NCBI RefSeq assembly: GCF_004005865.1
Contig: NZ_SACN01000003.1
Location: 186,001-250,000, forward strand
Length of the DNA stretch: 64,000 nucleotides
DNA from: Sphingomonas crocodyli
Lineage (GTDB): Bacteria > Pseudomonadota > Alphaproteobacteria > Sphingomonadales > Sphingomonadaceae
Direction: 5' to 3'
Translations under genes and position numbers: made by a program
Notes under the pieces: generated by a model
The model's input: the letters and a program-made list of their open reading frames with translations, nothing else
Told to the model about the DNA's origin: nothing
Databases searched by the model: none
In this document: positions 36,218 through 46,279 of the stretch, in pieces
Position numbering within the stretch: the first letter of the stretch is position 1
How the letters are laid out: every line of letters starts with the position of its first letter

Positions 36218-36649
36218 GTGACCGAAATCGTCATCTACCATAATCCGGACTGCGGAACGTCGCGCAACGCGCTCGAGCTGATCCGCAATAGCGGCGTCGA
36301 GCCCCACGTGATCGAGTACCTGAAGACGCCGCCATCGCGCGCCCTGCTCGTCGAGATGATCGAACGCGCCGGAATGACGCCCCGCGATCTGCTCCGGGAG
36401 AAGGGCACGCCCTACGCCGAGCTTGGCCTCGACGATCAAACCCTGAGCGACGAGGCGCTGATCGACGCGATGCTGGAACATCCGATCCTCATCAACCGAC
36501 CGCTCATCGTGACTCCGCTCGGTGTGAAACTATGCCGTCCGTCCGAAGCGGTGCTCCACATTCTGCCGGACGCGCAACGCGGCGCCTTCGCCAAAGAAGA
36601 CGGCGAACAGGTCGTCGACGCAGCCGGCCAGCGTGTCAGCGGGACGTGA
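36218..36649 (+). CDS. arsC: Arsenate reductase, glutaredoxin-coupled
   Basis: 143 residues from GTG 36218, with GAAGGA just upstream. The catalytic loop HNPDCGTSRNALELI holds the nucleophilic Cys. The arginines that bind arsenate are in EYLKTPPSRA, and the later NRPLIVTPLGVKLCRPSE carries the third. This is the ArsC class using glutathione and glutaredoxin. It converts arsenate to arsenite, which must then leave the cell, here probably through AqpS. It overlaps the aqpS start in a GTGA arrangement. Confidence 0.92.
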   Translation: MTEIVIYHNPDCGTSRNALELIRNSGVEPHVIEYLKTPPSRALLVEMIERAGMTPRDLLREKGTPYAELGLDDQTLSDEALIDAMLEHPILINRPLIVTPLGVKLCRPSEAVLHILPDAQRGAFAKEDGEQVVDAAGQRVSGT

Positions 36650-37313
36650 TCCGCCAAGCCCTCCTGTCCGAGGCGCTCGGCAGCCTCATCCTCTTCGCGA
36701 CGGTCATCGGCTCGGGCATCATGGCTGAGCGACTGGCCACGGGAACGTCGCCATCGCGCTGCTCGGGAACACATTGGCGACCGGTGCGATGCTGTTTGTG
36801 CTGATCACCATGCTCGGTCCGGTCTCCGGAGCGCATCTCAATCCGGCTGTCACACTCGTCATGCGCCTGCGCGGCCACGTCAGCACCAGGGTGACTATCA
36901 GCTATGTCCTCGCCCAGCTGATCGGTGGCGTTCTCGGCGTCTGGCTCGCCCACCTGATGTTCGACGTCCCGGTTCTGCAGCTGTCGCGTAAGATCCGCAT
37001 CGGCCCCGGCCAATGGATCGGTGAGGCGGTTGCTACCTTCGGCATCATCGTGACGATCCTCGGCACGGCGAGGATGCGGCCCGAAAGCATCCCGGCTAGC
37101 GTCGCGCTCTACATCACGGCCGCCTACTGGTTTACCTCGTCGACCAGCTTCGCCAACCCCGCGATCACCATCGCACGGTCGTTTAGCGACAGCTTCGCCG
37201 GCATCGCCCCCGCATGCGTGCCCGGATTCATCGCGGCGCAGATCCTTGGAGCCTTGGCATCGCACTTCGCTGCCGATCTCCTATTCACCGAGAAACCGAA
37301 AGGCACCGCATGA
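36646..37313 (+). pseudogene. aqpS: Aquaglyceroporin AqpS (arsenite channel), frameshifted
   Basis: GTG 36646 overlaps the arsC stop. The first 30 codons (LLSEALGSLILFATVIGSGI, MAERLATG) are in one frame. From GNVAIALLGNTLATGAMLFV on, the protein is in another and ends at 37313. One extra G in the GGG at 36741-36743 restores about 222 residues. Both channel motifs are present, SGAHLNPAVTL and the second one as SFANPAITIAR. In Sinorhizobium meliloti AqpS replaces ArsB as the arsenite exit. If the frameshift is real, arsenic resistance would fail; an error in a G-run is as likely. Confidence 0.85.
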
Positions 37314-38050
37314 ACCGCGTCCGCGCCCTATCCAGTCCCAAATATCTGCCGGCGCTCGACCGATCCTTCGTCATCGACCGGCCTGCGTTGGGTCTTGGTG
37401 CCGACCAGCCACCGCCACGCATCCTGCTGCTCTACGGTTCCCTCCGCCAGCGCTCCTTTTCGCGCCTCTGCGTCGAGGAGGCGGCCCGTTTGCTCCAGTT
37501 ATTCGGCGCCGAGACCCGGATTTTCGATCCGTCTGACCTGCCGCTGCCTGAACAAGCGGCGGGCGACGACCACCCCGCCGTGCACGAGCTGCGCGAGCTC
37601 TCCCTGTGGAGCGAAGGGCATGTGTGGTGCAGCCCCGAGCGGCATGGCCAGATCACTGGCGTCATGAAGGCTCAGATCGACCACCTACCGTTGGCGATGG
37701 GCGGTATGCGCCCAACTCAAGGCCGCACACTCGCCGTCATGCAGGTGTCGGCCGGGTCGCAGTCCTTCAACAGCGTCAATACGCTACGCCTGCTCGGACG
37801 CTGGATGCGAATGTTCACGATCCCCAACCAGAGTTCGGTCGCCATGGCCTATAAGGAGTTTGGTGATGACGATCGGATGCGGCCTTCCAGCTATTATGAG
37901 CGGATCGTCGACGTGATGGAGGAACTCGTACGGATGACCGTGCTGATGCGCCCGCACGTCGAACAGCTCGTCGACCGCTACTCGGAGCGCAAGGAGGCCG
38001 GCATCCCGGCGATGCGCGAGGACCATTCGGCAGTCGCCATCGGACGTTAG
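37310..38050 (+). CDS. arsH: ArsH, NADPH-dependent FMN reductase / organoarsenical oxidase
   Basis: About 246 residues starting at ATG 37310, which overlaps the aqpS stop (ATGA). The flavodoxin-like FMN site is visible as [20 protein letters not shown] and [20 protein letters not shown]. The conserved ArsH segments [20 protein letters not shown] and [20 protein letters not shown] are complete. ArsH oxidises trivalent methyl- and aryl-arsenicals. It closes the arsenic operon. Confidence 0.92.
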   Translation: MNRVRALSSPKYLPALDRSFVIDRPALGLGADQPPPRILLLYGSLRQRSFSRLCVEEAARLLQLFGAETRIFDPSDLPLPEQAAGDDHPAVHELRELSLWSEGHVWCSPERHGQITGVMKAQIDHLPLAMGGMRPTQGRTLAVMQVSAGSQSFNSVNTLRLLGRWMRMFTIPNQSSVAMAYKEFGDDDRMRPSSYYERIVDVMEELVRMTVLMRPHVEQLVDRYSERKEAGIPAMREDHSAVAIGR

Positions 38051-38079
38051 ATTGACGCTCTGGGCGACGGGTAACAGCG

Positions 38080-38148
38080 ATGGCAGTAACGCGCCCCTAA
38101 TCAGCCGTTCAGCCAGACTTCGCGCATGCCCGAAATCGGTCGTTAGGG
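38080..38148 (+). repeat. Dispersed intergenic repeat, copy I
   Basis: ATGGCAGTAACGCGCCCCTA then ATCAGCCGTTCAGCC, with a second ATCGGTCGTT at 38135-38144 suggesting a tandem or rearranged copy. It lies directly after arsH. Confidence 0.5.
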
Positions 38149-38212
38149 TCCGCGGAGAGACGTTGGAAGAAAGCTTCACCCAGACGATTGAATCTGTAGC
38201 CCCGCTCGGGGC

Positions 38213-38503
38213 TTAGTGCAGCGATATGATCCCATCAACCGCAAGCCATTCGCGCGGCTGAACCATTTGATCGTGCGCGATCCGTACCGAATGGAGAGCG
38301 GCATCAATTTCCCTGCGCCAAAAGTCGAGAAAATCGAACAGGACGGGAAAGTCGGGCGCCAGATCATATTGCTGCCAGACGAAAAGCTGCAGCAGCGATG
38401 GAGCATCGGGTCGATGGAAATGAATTTCCGCCGTGGTCAGGCCATAGCCCTGAAGCTGCCTGAGAAATGTGTGATCGACCATTTCAATGGACACTTGGCT
38501 CAT
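38213..38503 (-). CDS. Usg family protein
   Basis: About 96 residues. The Usg signature is complete: LRQLQGYGLTTAEIHFHRPD, SLLQLFVWQQYDLAPDFPVL, FLDFWRREIDAALHSVRIAH and the final VDGIISLH. Usg proteins are small, alphaproteobacterial and of unknown function; the name comes from a gene upstream of trp genes, but no trp gene is here. Starts at 38503 and 38482 are both possible, and neither has a strong ribosome site. It is divergent from groESL. A Usg gene on a plasmid-like segment is unusual in my experience. Confidence 0.8.
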   Translation of the reverse strand: MSQVSIEMVDHTFLRQLQGYGLTTAEIHFHRPDAPSLLQLFVWQQYDLAPDFPVLFDFLDFWRREIDAALHSVRIAHDQMVQPREWLAVDGIISLH

Positions 38504-38808
38504 CGGCTGGCCGACTTGATGGCAAAGCGAAGTGGATCCGAATGACCATAGTAGGCGGGCCGGGTGGAGCTCCGTCAGTCTTGGATTGGGTCGATTTACC
38601 CTGTCGTGCGCGCCGAATGGCATGATCTACTTCGGGTTCGTGGCTCGGTCCCGCGCGGCGCGTTGCGAAAAAGATGACAGGTTTGGGTTCGGGCTGCGAC
38701 ACGCCATCCTCCTTTCGTTGGTCGCTTCGCGATCATGTCGATCGCAAGGAAAATCTGGGCTGCGTCGGCCGATCCGTCAAGACTCTGCGATGTGCCTTGT
38801 CATGGAGA

Positions 38809-38835
38809 TTGGCACTCTATCATGCCGAGTGCCAA
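38809..38835 (+). promoter_or_regulatory. CIRCE element (HrcA operator) of groESL
   Basis: TTGGCACTC, nine bases, GAGTGCCAA: a perfect 9-bp inverted repeat with the standard 9-bp spacer, differing from consensus TTAGCACTC only at the third base on each arm. TTGTCA at 38797-38802 and TATCAT at 38818-38823 could be the promoter it overlaps. HrcA should repress groESL here until heat shock. Confidence 0.9.
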
Positions 38836-38948
38836 AATTTTTCGTTCCCTGTCTTGAACGGAAAATCGACCCGCATTAGCTGGCACCCGCCTGCTGCAAA
38901 AAGGGCCAGCAGGCGCGATTCAACCTGTTTTGCAAACGGAGGTTATGC

Positions 38949-40921
<1,973 letters not shown>

Positions 40922-40929
40922 GATGGCAG

Positions 40930-40959
40930 GGATGCCGGGGTCACGCGGCTCCGGCATCC
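40930..40959 (+). terminator. Hairpin after groEL
   Basis: A 9-bp perfect stem (GGATGCCGG at 40930-40938 with 40951-40959) ten bases after the groEL stop. No T-run follows, so read-through to the BVMO gene remains possible. Confidence 0.5.
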
Positions 40960-41045
40960 TCTCAGCCCTTCATCTTCAAACATAGATGCGGCGCACGGCA
41001 GGCGAAGGTGCCGTATGTCCACATCTCCCTATCCGAGGTCAGTTC

Positions 41046-42965
41046 GTGGAGCACGAAGCGAAGAAGGACGCCGCCTATATCCGGCGCGCGGTGGAGCTGG
41101 CGGATCTGAATGCGGTCAAGCTGGCGATGTTCCACATCACCCGTGACGAAGCGTTCGCGGCTCTCCCCGTCGGCGCCAAGATGAGTCCCGAGCAGAAGGC
41201 ATGGCTTGCCGACAAGGCGGCTGCGTGGCTCGAAAAGAATGCCGGTCCCGCCAATCTGGAAGAGCCGGCCGAAGCCGATCTGCGCCGGATGATGGACATG
41301 GTCACCGGCATTCCGAACGGCGAGATGGAGTTCAACCTCCGCCGCGACCTGACCGGGTTCAAGGAATTCCCGTATATGGTCGATTGGACCAACGGGAAGC
41401 CGGAGATCCCCGAAGGCTTCAAGGTTGCGGTGATCGGCAGCGGCTTCGCGGGCATCGGCACCGGCGTCCAGCTCGACAATCTCGGCATCCCCTACACGGT
41501 GTACGAGCGCCGCAAGGACCCGGGCGGCGTGTGGAACATCAACCGCTATCCCGACGTCCGCGTCGACACGATCTCGATCACCTACGAATTCCTGTTCGAA
41601 CGCGATCACGAATGGTCCGAATATTTCGGCCGCGGCGCCGAGGTGCGCGAATATCTGCGCAAGGTGTCGAAGAAGCGCGGCGTGTTCGACAAGACCCGCT
41701 TCGAACATGACCTGAAGAAGGCCACCTGGGACGACGATCGCAACGTGTGGAAGCTCGAATTCGACACGCCCGATGGCGTGCTGAAGGAAGATGCCAATGC
41801 GATCATCTCGTGCGCCGGCCTGTTCGCGACCCCGAAGGTCGTCGACTGGGAAGGGCAGGAGAACTTCAAGGGCGAGATCGTCCACACCGCCTTGTGGAAG
41901 GACGATGTCGACCTGAAGGGCAAGAAGATCGCGACGGTCGGCCAGGGGTCGACCGGCATCCAGATGCTCGGTGCGCTCGCCCGCGAAGGCAGCCAGGTCA
42001 CCGTCTTCCAGCGCACCGCGCAGTGGATGATGCCGCGTGAGAAATATGGCGAGGCGATGGAGCCCGAAGTGCAGTGGCTCGTCCACAATCTTCCCGGCTA
42101 CTGGAACTGGTGGCGCTACAGCGCGACGTCGGGTCTGTTCGAAACGCACGGCCTGATGCAGGTCGATCCCGAATGGCAGGCCAAAGGCGGCATCGTCAGC
42201 GAGGCGAACGACCAGATCCGCAGGGATCTGACCGCCTATATGAGCCACCAGCTCGGCGGGCGGCAGGATCTGATCGACAAGGTCATGCCCGATTACGCGC
42301 CCTTTTCGCGCCGTCCGATCGTCGACAATGGCTGGTACAAGGCGCTGACCCAGCCGAACGTCGAACTGGTCACCACGCCGATCAAGCGGCTCGTGCCCGA
42401 AGGCATCGAGACCGCGGACGGCAAGATCTACGAGGCCGACTTGTTCGTCACCGCGACCGGCTTCGATGTCGTCAAATATCTGTGGCCGGCCCGCTATATC
42501 GGCAAGGACGGTGTCGACCTCCACCAGAAGTGGGACGAGGGTGATGGCCCGCGCGCTTATGTCGGCATGATGAACCCGGGCTTCCCGAACCTGTGGACGC
42601 TCTACGGCCCGAACTCGCAGCCGGTGTCGGGCGGCCCCGCCCAGCCGGTGTGGTTCGCGATCTGGTGCTCCTATGCGACCCAGTGCATCATCAAGATGCT
42701 CGAGACCGGGCACGCCCAGGTCGACGTCAAGCAGGACGCGTTCGATCGCTACAATGCCGAGCTGGACGAGGAAGCGAGCAAGCTCATCTCGATGAATGAG
42801 GTCGGCGGCGTCGGTAAGAACTACTACGTCAATACCGAGCACATGCGCCTGCAGGTGAACTCGCCCTTCTACGCACCTTATTATCACAAGCTGTGCAGCA
42901 CGCCTGTGTGGGACGATCTGACGGTAAGCGGCCAATTGACGCCGCGCGGCACTCGGCCAGACTGA
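41046..42965 (+). CDS. Baeyer-Villiger monooxygenase 2, long HAPMO-like form
   Basis: About 639 residues from GTG 41046, which is supported by GAGG at 41035-41038; an ATG at 40986 would add 20. An N-terminal helical extension (VEHEAKKDAAYIRRAVELAD) precedes the FAD motif VAVIGSGFAGIGTGVQLDNL, typical of 4-hydroxyacetophenone-monooxygenase-like enzymes. The NADPH motif is ATVGQGSTGIQMLGALA. The BVMO fingerprint reads FKGEIVHTALWKD, which keeps the key His but has Lys after the Trp. It converts ketones to esters with O2 and NADPH. Confidence 0.92.
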   Translation: MEHEAKKDAAYIRRAVELADLNAVKLAMFHITRDEAFAALPVGAKMSPEQKAWLADKAAAWLEKNAGPANLEEPAEADLRRMMDMVTGIPNGEMEFNLRRDLTGFKEFPYMVDWTNGKPEIPEGFKVAVIGSGFAGIGTGVQLDNLGIPYTVYERRKDPGGVWNINRYPDVRVDTISITYEFLFERDHEWSEYFGRGAEVREYLRKVSKKRGVFDKTRFEHDLKKATWDDDRNVWKLEFDTPDGVLKEDANAIISCAGLFATPKVVDWEGQENFKGEIVHTALWKDDVDLKGKKIATVGQGSTGIQMLGALAREGSQVTVFQRTAQWMMPREKYGEAMEPEVQWLVHNLPGYWNWWRYSATSGLFETHGLMQVDPEWQAKGGIVSEANDQIRRDLTAYMSHQLGGRQDLIDKVMPDYAPFSRRPIVDNGWYKALTQPNVELVTTPIKRLVPEGIETADGKIYEADLFVTATGFDVVKYLWPARYIGKDGVDLHQKWDEGDGPRAYVGMMNPGFPNLWTLYGPNSQPVSGGPAQPVWFAIWCSYATQCIIKMLETGHAQVDVKQDAFDRYNAELDEEASKLISMNEVGGVGKNYYVNTEHMRLQVNSPFYAPYYHKLCSTPVWDDLTVSGQLTPRGTRPD

Positions 42966-43001
42966 AAGGCCCACGTCAGTTAAAAAGCGGTTGAAGTTTT
43001 A

Positions 43002-43021
43002 GGCGGGGCGCAGGCCCCGCC
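43002..43021. terminator. Hairpin between convergent BVMO genes
   Basis: GGCGGGGC (43002-43009) pairs with GCCCCGCC (43014-43021), loop GCAG. It sits between the ends of two convergent genes and is a probable shared transcript end, although T-runs are absent. Confidence 0.45.
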
Positions 43022-43024
43022 CGC

Positions 43025-44650
43025 TCAGGCCGCCGCCTTCTCGCGCTCGAACACGAAGCCGCGATAATTGTCGGCAGCGATCTCGTCGCACTTGGTCTTA
43101 TAGAAGCCCAGGCCACCCTGGTAGACGAGCACCGAACGCGGCTTGCCCGGGATGTTCGTGCCCAGATACCAGTTCTGGTCGTCGTGGATGCGCAGCGCCC
43201 GCGAATAGGTTTCGGCGGCGTGCATCGCCCATTCGTTCTGCGCCGCCTCGGTCGTGTCGATCTCGACCGCGTCGATCTTGCGCATATGCTCGAGAACGCC
43301 GGCGATCCACTGGACGTGCTGGTCAATCGAGAAGATCACGTTGGCAAGAACGCCCGGGCTGCTCGGGCCGGTGATCGTAAACAGGTTCGGGAAGCCGGCG
43401 ACGGCCAGGCCCATATAGGTGTGCGGGCCATCCTTCCACGCTTCGCGCAATTCCAGCCCGTCCTTGCCGGTAATGTTCATCGACAGAAGCGGCCCGGTGA
43501 CGGCGTCATATCCGGTCGCGACGACGAGCATGTCGAGTTCGTGGAACGTGCCGCTCTTCAGCTTCACGCCCGTATCGGTGATCTCGACGATCGGATCCTC
43601 GGTGATGTCGACCAGCGTCACGTTGGGCTGGTTGAAGATCTGGTAATAGCCGGTGTCGATGATGATGCGGCGGGTACCGATATAGGTGCCCTGCTTGGGG
43701 CACAGGCGCTCGGCCGTGACCGGATCCTTGACCGTCTGGCGGATCTTGTTGCGGACGAAGTCCGACACTTCCTGCGCGGTTTCGGCATTGGTTGACACGT
43801 CGGCATAGACGCCGACGAGCGCCGCCGTCCCCGATGCCCAGCACTTCTCCATATTGGCGAGGCGCTGTTCGGGCGTGTGCTCCGCCGCCGTCATCGCGAA
43901 GGGGGTTCCGACATCAGACCAGGTCGCGGCAAAACTGTTGCGCTGCCATTCGCGGTGCGCGGGATAGATCGCCTTGCGCTTCGCGATCTCCTCGTCCGAC
44001 AGCGGCGGCGTGAGGCACGGCAGGCTGTATTGCGCGGTCCGCTGCAGCACGTAGAGATGCTCGGCTTCCTTGGCGATCGCGGTCGACGCCTGGACCCCGG
44101 TCGATCCGGTGCCCAGCACGGCGATGCGCTTGCCCTTCAGCGCCACCTTGTCACGCGGCCAGCGGCCGGTGTGATAAAGCTCGCCCTTGAAGCTCTTGAT
44201 GCCTGGAATATCGGGCAGGTTCGGTTCGGACAGGGCACCCGCGCCGCTGATGAAGAAGCGCGCTTCATAGGTGTCGCCGGTGTCGGTGCCGACCGTCCAG
44301 GTCTTGCTGTCTTCGTTCCAGTCGGCCTTGTTCACCGACGCGTTGAACTTGATATCGCGGCGCAGATCGTGGCGATCGGCGAGGTGGAGCGCGTAGGTCA
44401 GGATTTCGGGCTGGGCGGCGTAACGCTCGGTCCAGTTCCATTCCTGATCGAGTTCGTCGTCCCACGGCACCGAATAGTCCATCGACGGCACGTCGCAGCG
44501 CGCGCCCGGATAGCGGTTCCAGTACCAAGTGCCGCCAACGTCGCTGCCGCGTTCGATCACCAGCGCGCTCAGACCCATCTCACGCAGCTTGACCAGCATG
44601 TGCATGCCCGCAAAGCCTGCGCCGACCACGATCGCATCGAAACGTTGCAT
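43025..44650 (-). CDS. Baeyer-Villiger monooxygenase 3, CHMO-like
   Basis: 541 residues. FAD site [45 protein letters not shown] site IAVLGTGSTGVQASTAIAKE. The fingerprint FKGELYHTGRWP matches FxGxxxHxxxWP exactly, unlike BVMO-1. The conserved [19 protein letters not shown] region parallels BVMO-1, showing that these two are relatives. ATG 44650 follows TTAGGGATG. It oxidises cyclic or linear ketones to lactones or esters. It is convergent with BVMO-2. Confidence 0.93.
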   Translation of the reverse strand: MQRFDAIVVGAGFAGMHMLVKLREMGLSALVIERGSDVGGTWYWNRYPGARCDVPSMDYSVPWDDELDQEWNWTERYAAQPEILTYALHLADRHDLRRDIKFNASVNKADWNEDSKTWTVGTDTGDTYEARFFISGAGALSEPNLPDIPGIKSFKGELYHTGRWPRDKVALKGKRIAVLGTGSTGVQASTAIAKEAEHLYVLQRTAQYSLPCLTPPLSDEEIAKRKAIYPAHREWQRNSFAATWSDVGTPFAMTAAEHTPEQRLANMEKCWASGTAALVGVYADVSTNAETAQEVSDFVRNKIRQTVKDPVTAERLCPKQGTYIGTRRIIIDTGYYQIFNQPNVTLVDITEDPIVEITDTGVKLKSGTFHELDMLVVATGYDAVTGPLLSMNITGKDGLELREAWKDGPHTYMGLAVAGFPNLFTITGPSSPGVLANVIFSIDQHVQWIAGVLEHMRKIDAVEIDTTEAAQNEWAMHAAETYSRALRIHDDQNWYLGTNIPGKPRSVLVYQGGLGFYKTKCDEIAADNYRGFVFEREKAAA

Positions 44651-45031
44651 CTTTCATCCCTAATCGTTGATCATCACTCTCATACAGCCTTCGCCTCAGT
44701 CCGCGCCGACGGGTGATCGACCCCTACCCCGCCGGCCCGCCATCACGTCGGCGATGAGGCGGCCCGAGCAAAGTAAATAGTGGCCTGCCGCTACCGTCTT
44801 TCCAGTCGGGAAATGGAACCCGGGCCGACCGCTCGGGACGATCGCGATCGTGGCTATCGCTCACGCTGTGCCGACCTGCGAAGAGGTGCCGGGCGTCGAC
44901 ACCAGAATGATGCTGGCGCAGATGCGGGGCGATGAGCCAATCGGGCGGTCGGCGACGGACAGGCGCGCTGCGAGGCGAACGGTCCGTTACCCTATCAACA
45001 TCGGTCATTGGACTATGAACTACAGCCAAGG
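44651..45031. other. Gap between BVMO-3 and Hsp20
   Basis: Upstream region of BVMO-3. Open frames on both strands show no recognisable motif or ribosome site. Confidence 0.4.
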
Positions 45032-45057
45032 GCCGGCGACGTTTGCGCGTCGCCGGC
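45032..45057 (-). terminator. Hairpin after the Hsp20 gene
   Basis: A 10-bp perfect stem (45032-45041 with 45048-45057, loop of 6) lies seven bases after the Hsp20 stop on the minus strand. The position suits a transcript end. Confidence 0.6.
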
Positions 45058-45064
45058 GGTTGGA

Positions 45065-45541
45065 TCAGGCTTCAGCCTGCTGCTTGATCTGCGGAAGACG
45101 ACCGCCGTCGTTTGCCGGGGCACCGATCTCGATCTTGCGCGGCTTCATCGCCTCCGGAATTTCGCGCTTCAGCGCTATAGTCAGCAAACCATTTTCGAAG
45201 GTCGCCGACCGCACCTCGATAAAGTCTGCAAGCTGGAACCGTCGCTCGAACGGCCGGGCGGCGATGCCCCGGTGAAGATAGCGCTCGCTCGTGCCGGCCT
45301 CGTCGCGCTTGCGCCCAACGACGACCAGCTGATTCTGCTCCGCGGTAATTTCGACCTCGTCCGGTGAAAAGCCAGCCAGGGCCAGCGTGATCCGGAAGCT
45401 GTCATTATCGATTTTTTCGAGATCGAAAGGCGGATACGGATCGCCCAACTCGTTGCGCACATTTCCCTCGAGCATATCGAAAAGGCGGTCAAAGCCGACA
45501 GTCGAGCGGCGATAAGGTGCAAAATCAAAATTGGTTCTCAC
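45065..45541 (-). CDS. Small heat-shock protein, Hsp20/IbpA type
   Basis: About 158 residues. The N-terminus VRTNFDFAPYRRSTVGFDRL is the class A alphaproteobacterial IbpA form. The alpha-crystallin domain runs from DPYPPFDLEKIDNDSFRITL to ENGLLTIALKREIPE, followed by a C-terminal PRKIEI (IxI-type) anchor. It binds unfolding proteins without ATP. GTG 45541 is chosen because it lies eight bases after GGAGG and matches MRTNFDF in relatives; the TTG at 45547 is less likely. Its 5' leader carries a ROSE-like thermometer. Confidence 0.93.
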   Translation of the reverse strand: MRTNFDFAPYRRSTVGFDRLFDMLEGNVRNELGDPYPPFDLEKIDNDSFRITLALAGFSPDEVEITAEQNQLVVVGRKRDEAGTSERYLHRGIAARPFERRFQLADFIEVRSATFENGLLTIALKREIPEAMKPRKIEIGAPANDGGRLPQIKQQAEA

Positions 45542-45600
45542 AGTCAAATCCTCCGATGAGCAATCTGAGCATGAAAAGCGCTGGAAAGAGCCAGCGCCCT
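45542..45600 (-). promoter_or_regulatory. ROSE-like RNA thermometer in the hsp20 leader
   Basis: On the minus strand the leader reads ATTGCTCATCGGAGGATTTG just before the start codon. TTGCT can pair with AGGA of the ribosome site through the irregular helix typical of ROSE elements. Upstream is a 7-bp hairpin (45578-45584 with 45591-45597), as expected for the accessory ROSE stems. TTGACC (minus strand, 45663-45658) may be the -35 box. Confidence 0.7.
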
Positions 45601-45663
45601 CTCGCGACCGAGCCCTTTCGGCACCCGGCGGCGGCGAGATAATTTCGCTTTTCAGCAGGTCAA

Positions 45664-46101
45664 GATCCGCTCTCCTGTCTCCTGCAGATTTTTTGGCGGA
45701 TCGTGGATCTCATATTGGTAGCTAGGCCCCGCACGACGAAGGTGATTCTCCCGCTCGCTGCTCAATCGATAGCTGGTGCGGAGGGCGCCGCGTGAAAACC
45801 CTATCTTTCGCACCGGCTGCGCCAAGCACCGAGGCAAGCTTGTTGCGCGCATATTCTCCGCGCCGGAGGTCGAGCATGCTCACCCCATGCTGATCCTCGC
45901 GCAATGATCCCCAGATCCTCGCTTGGGTAGATCACAGTTTGGCGTGCGCTGACACATCCAGTCTCCGCTCGGCGCCATGATGGCATCCAAGAAACGATGG
46001 TCCGCCTTCACCTGTGTCCGTCTGAAAGCTGCCAGTCGGAAATCGGCCCCTTTCCGGCCATTCTTCTTGCATGACGTTTGGCAGCGAGGCATGGGCCTCA
46101 C
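45664..46101. other. Gap between hsp20 and the small ORF
   Basis: A minus-strand open stretch (45722-45904) reads GVSMLDLRRGEYARNKLASV then LGAAGAKDRVF, which looks protein-like. A possible earlier part (TVIYPSEDLGII) is in another frame, so it may be a broken gene of a family I do not recognise. Confidence 0.35.
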
Positions 46102-46260
46102 ATGGCTGACATCAATCGACGGCTGCAGGAAAAAATTGCCCAGCTACCCGAGTGGCTTCGGCAGGATCTGACCTCAAAAGATGAAGCCATCCGCACGCGT
46201 GCCGAAGATGCGCTAGCCGCCATCTTGAGCGCGACTTTGAAAGACCTCCCGCCCGTCTGA
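46102..46260 (+). CDS. 52-residue helical protein of unknown function
   Basis: The product starts MADINRRLQEKIAQLPEWLR and continues QDLTSKDEAIRTRAEDALAA, a short amphipathic helical chain with regular heptad-like spacing and no cysteine. A start eight codons upstream (46078) is also open. It resembles small sphingomonad hypothetical proteins in style, but I cannot name a family. It is convergent with the MNT-HEPN gene, 19 bp apart. Confidence 0.5.
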   Translation: MADINRRLQEKIAQLPEWLRQDLTSKDEAIRTRAEDALAAILSATLKDLPPV

Positions 46261-46279
46261 CAGCATATGCTGGACAAGA

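Noticed and set aside
40962..42974. 670-codon minus-strand open frame opposite BVMO-2
   Set aside because: Mirror of the BVMO codon pattern. Its translation has no recognisable motif and no ribosome site.
45722..45904. 60-codon minus-strand frame (GVSMLDLRRGEYARNKLASV)
   Set aside because: Looks protein-like and may be a broken gene, but no family, start or ribosome site could be supported, so it is not called a gene.
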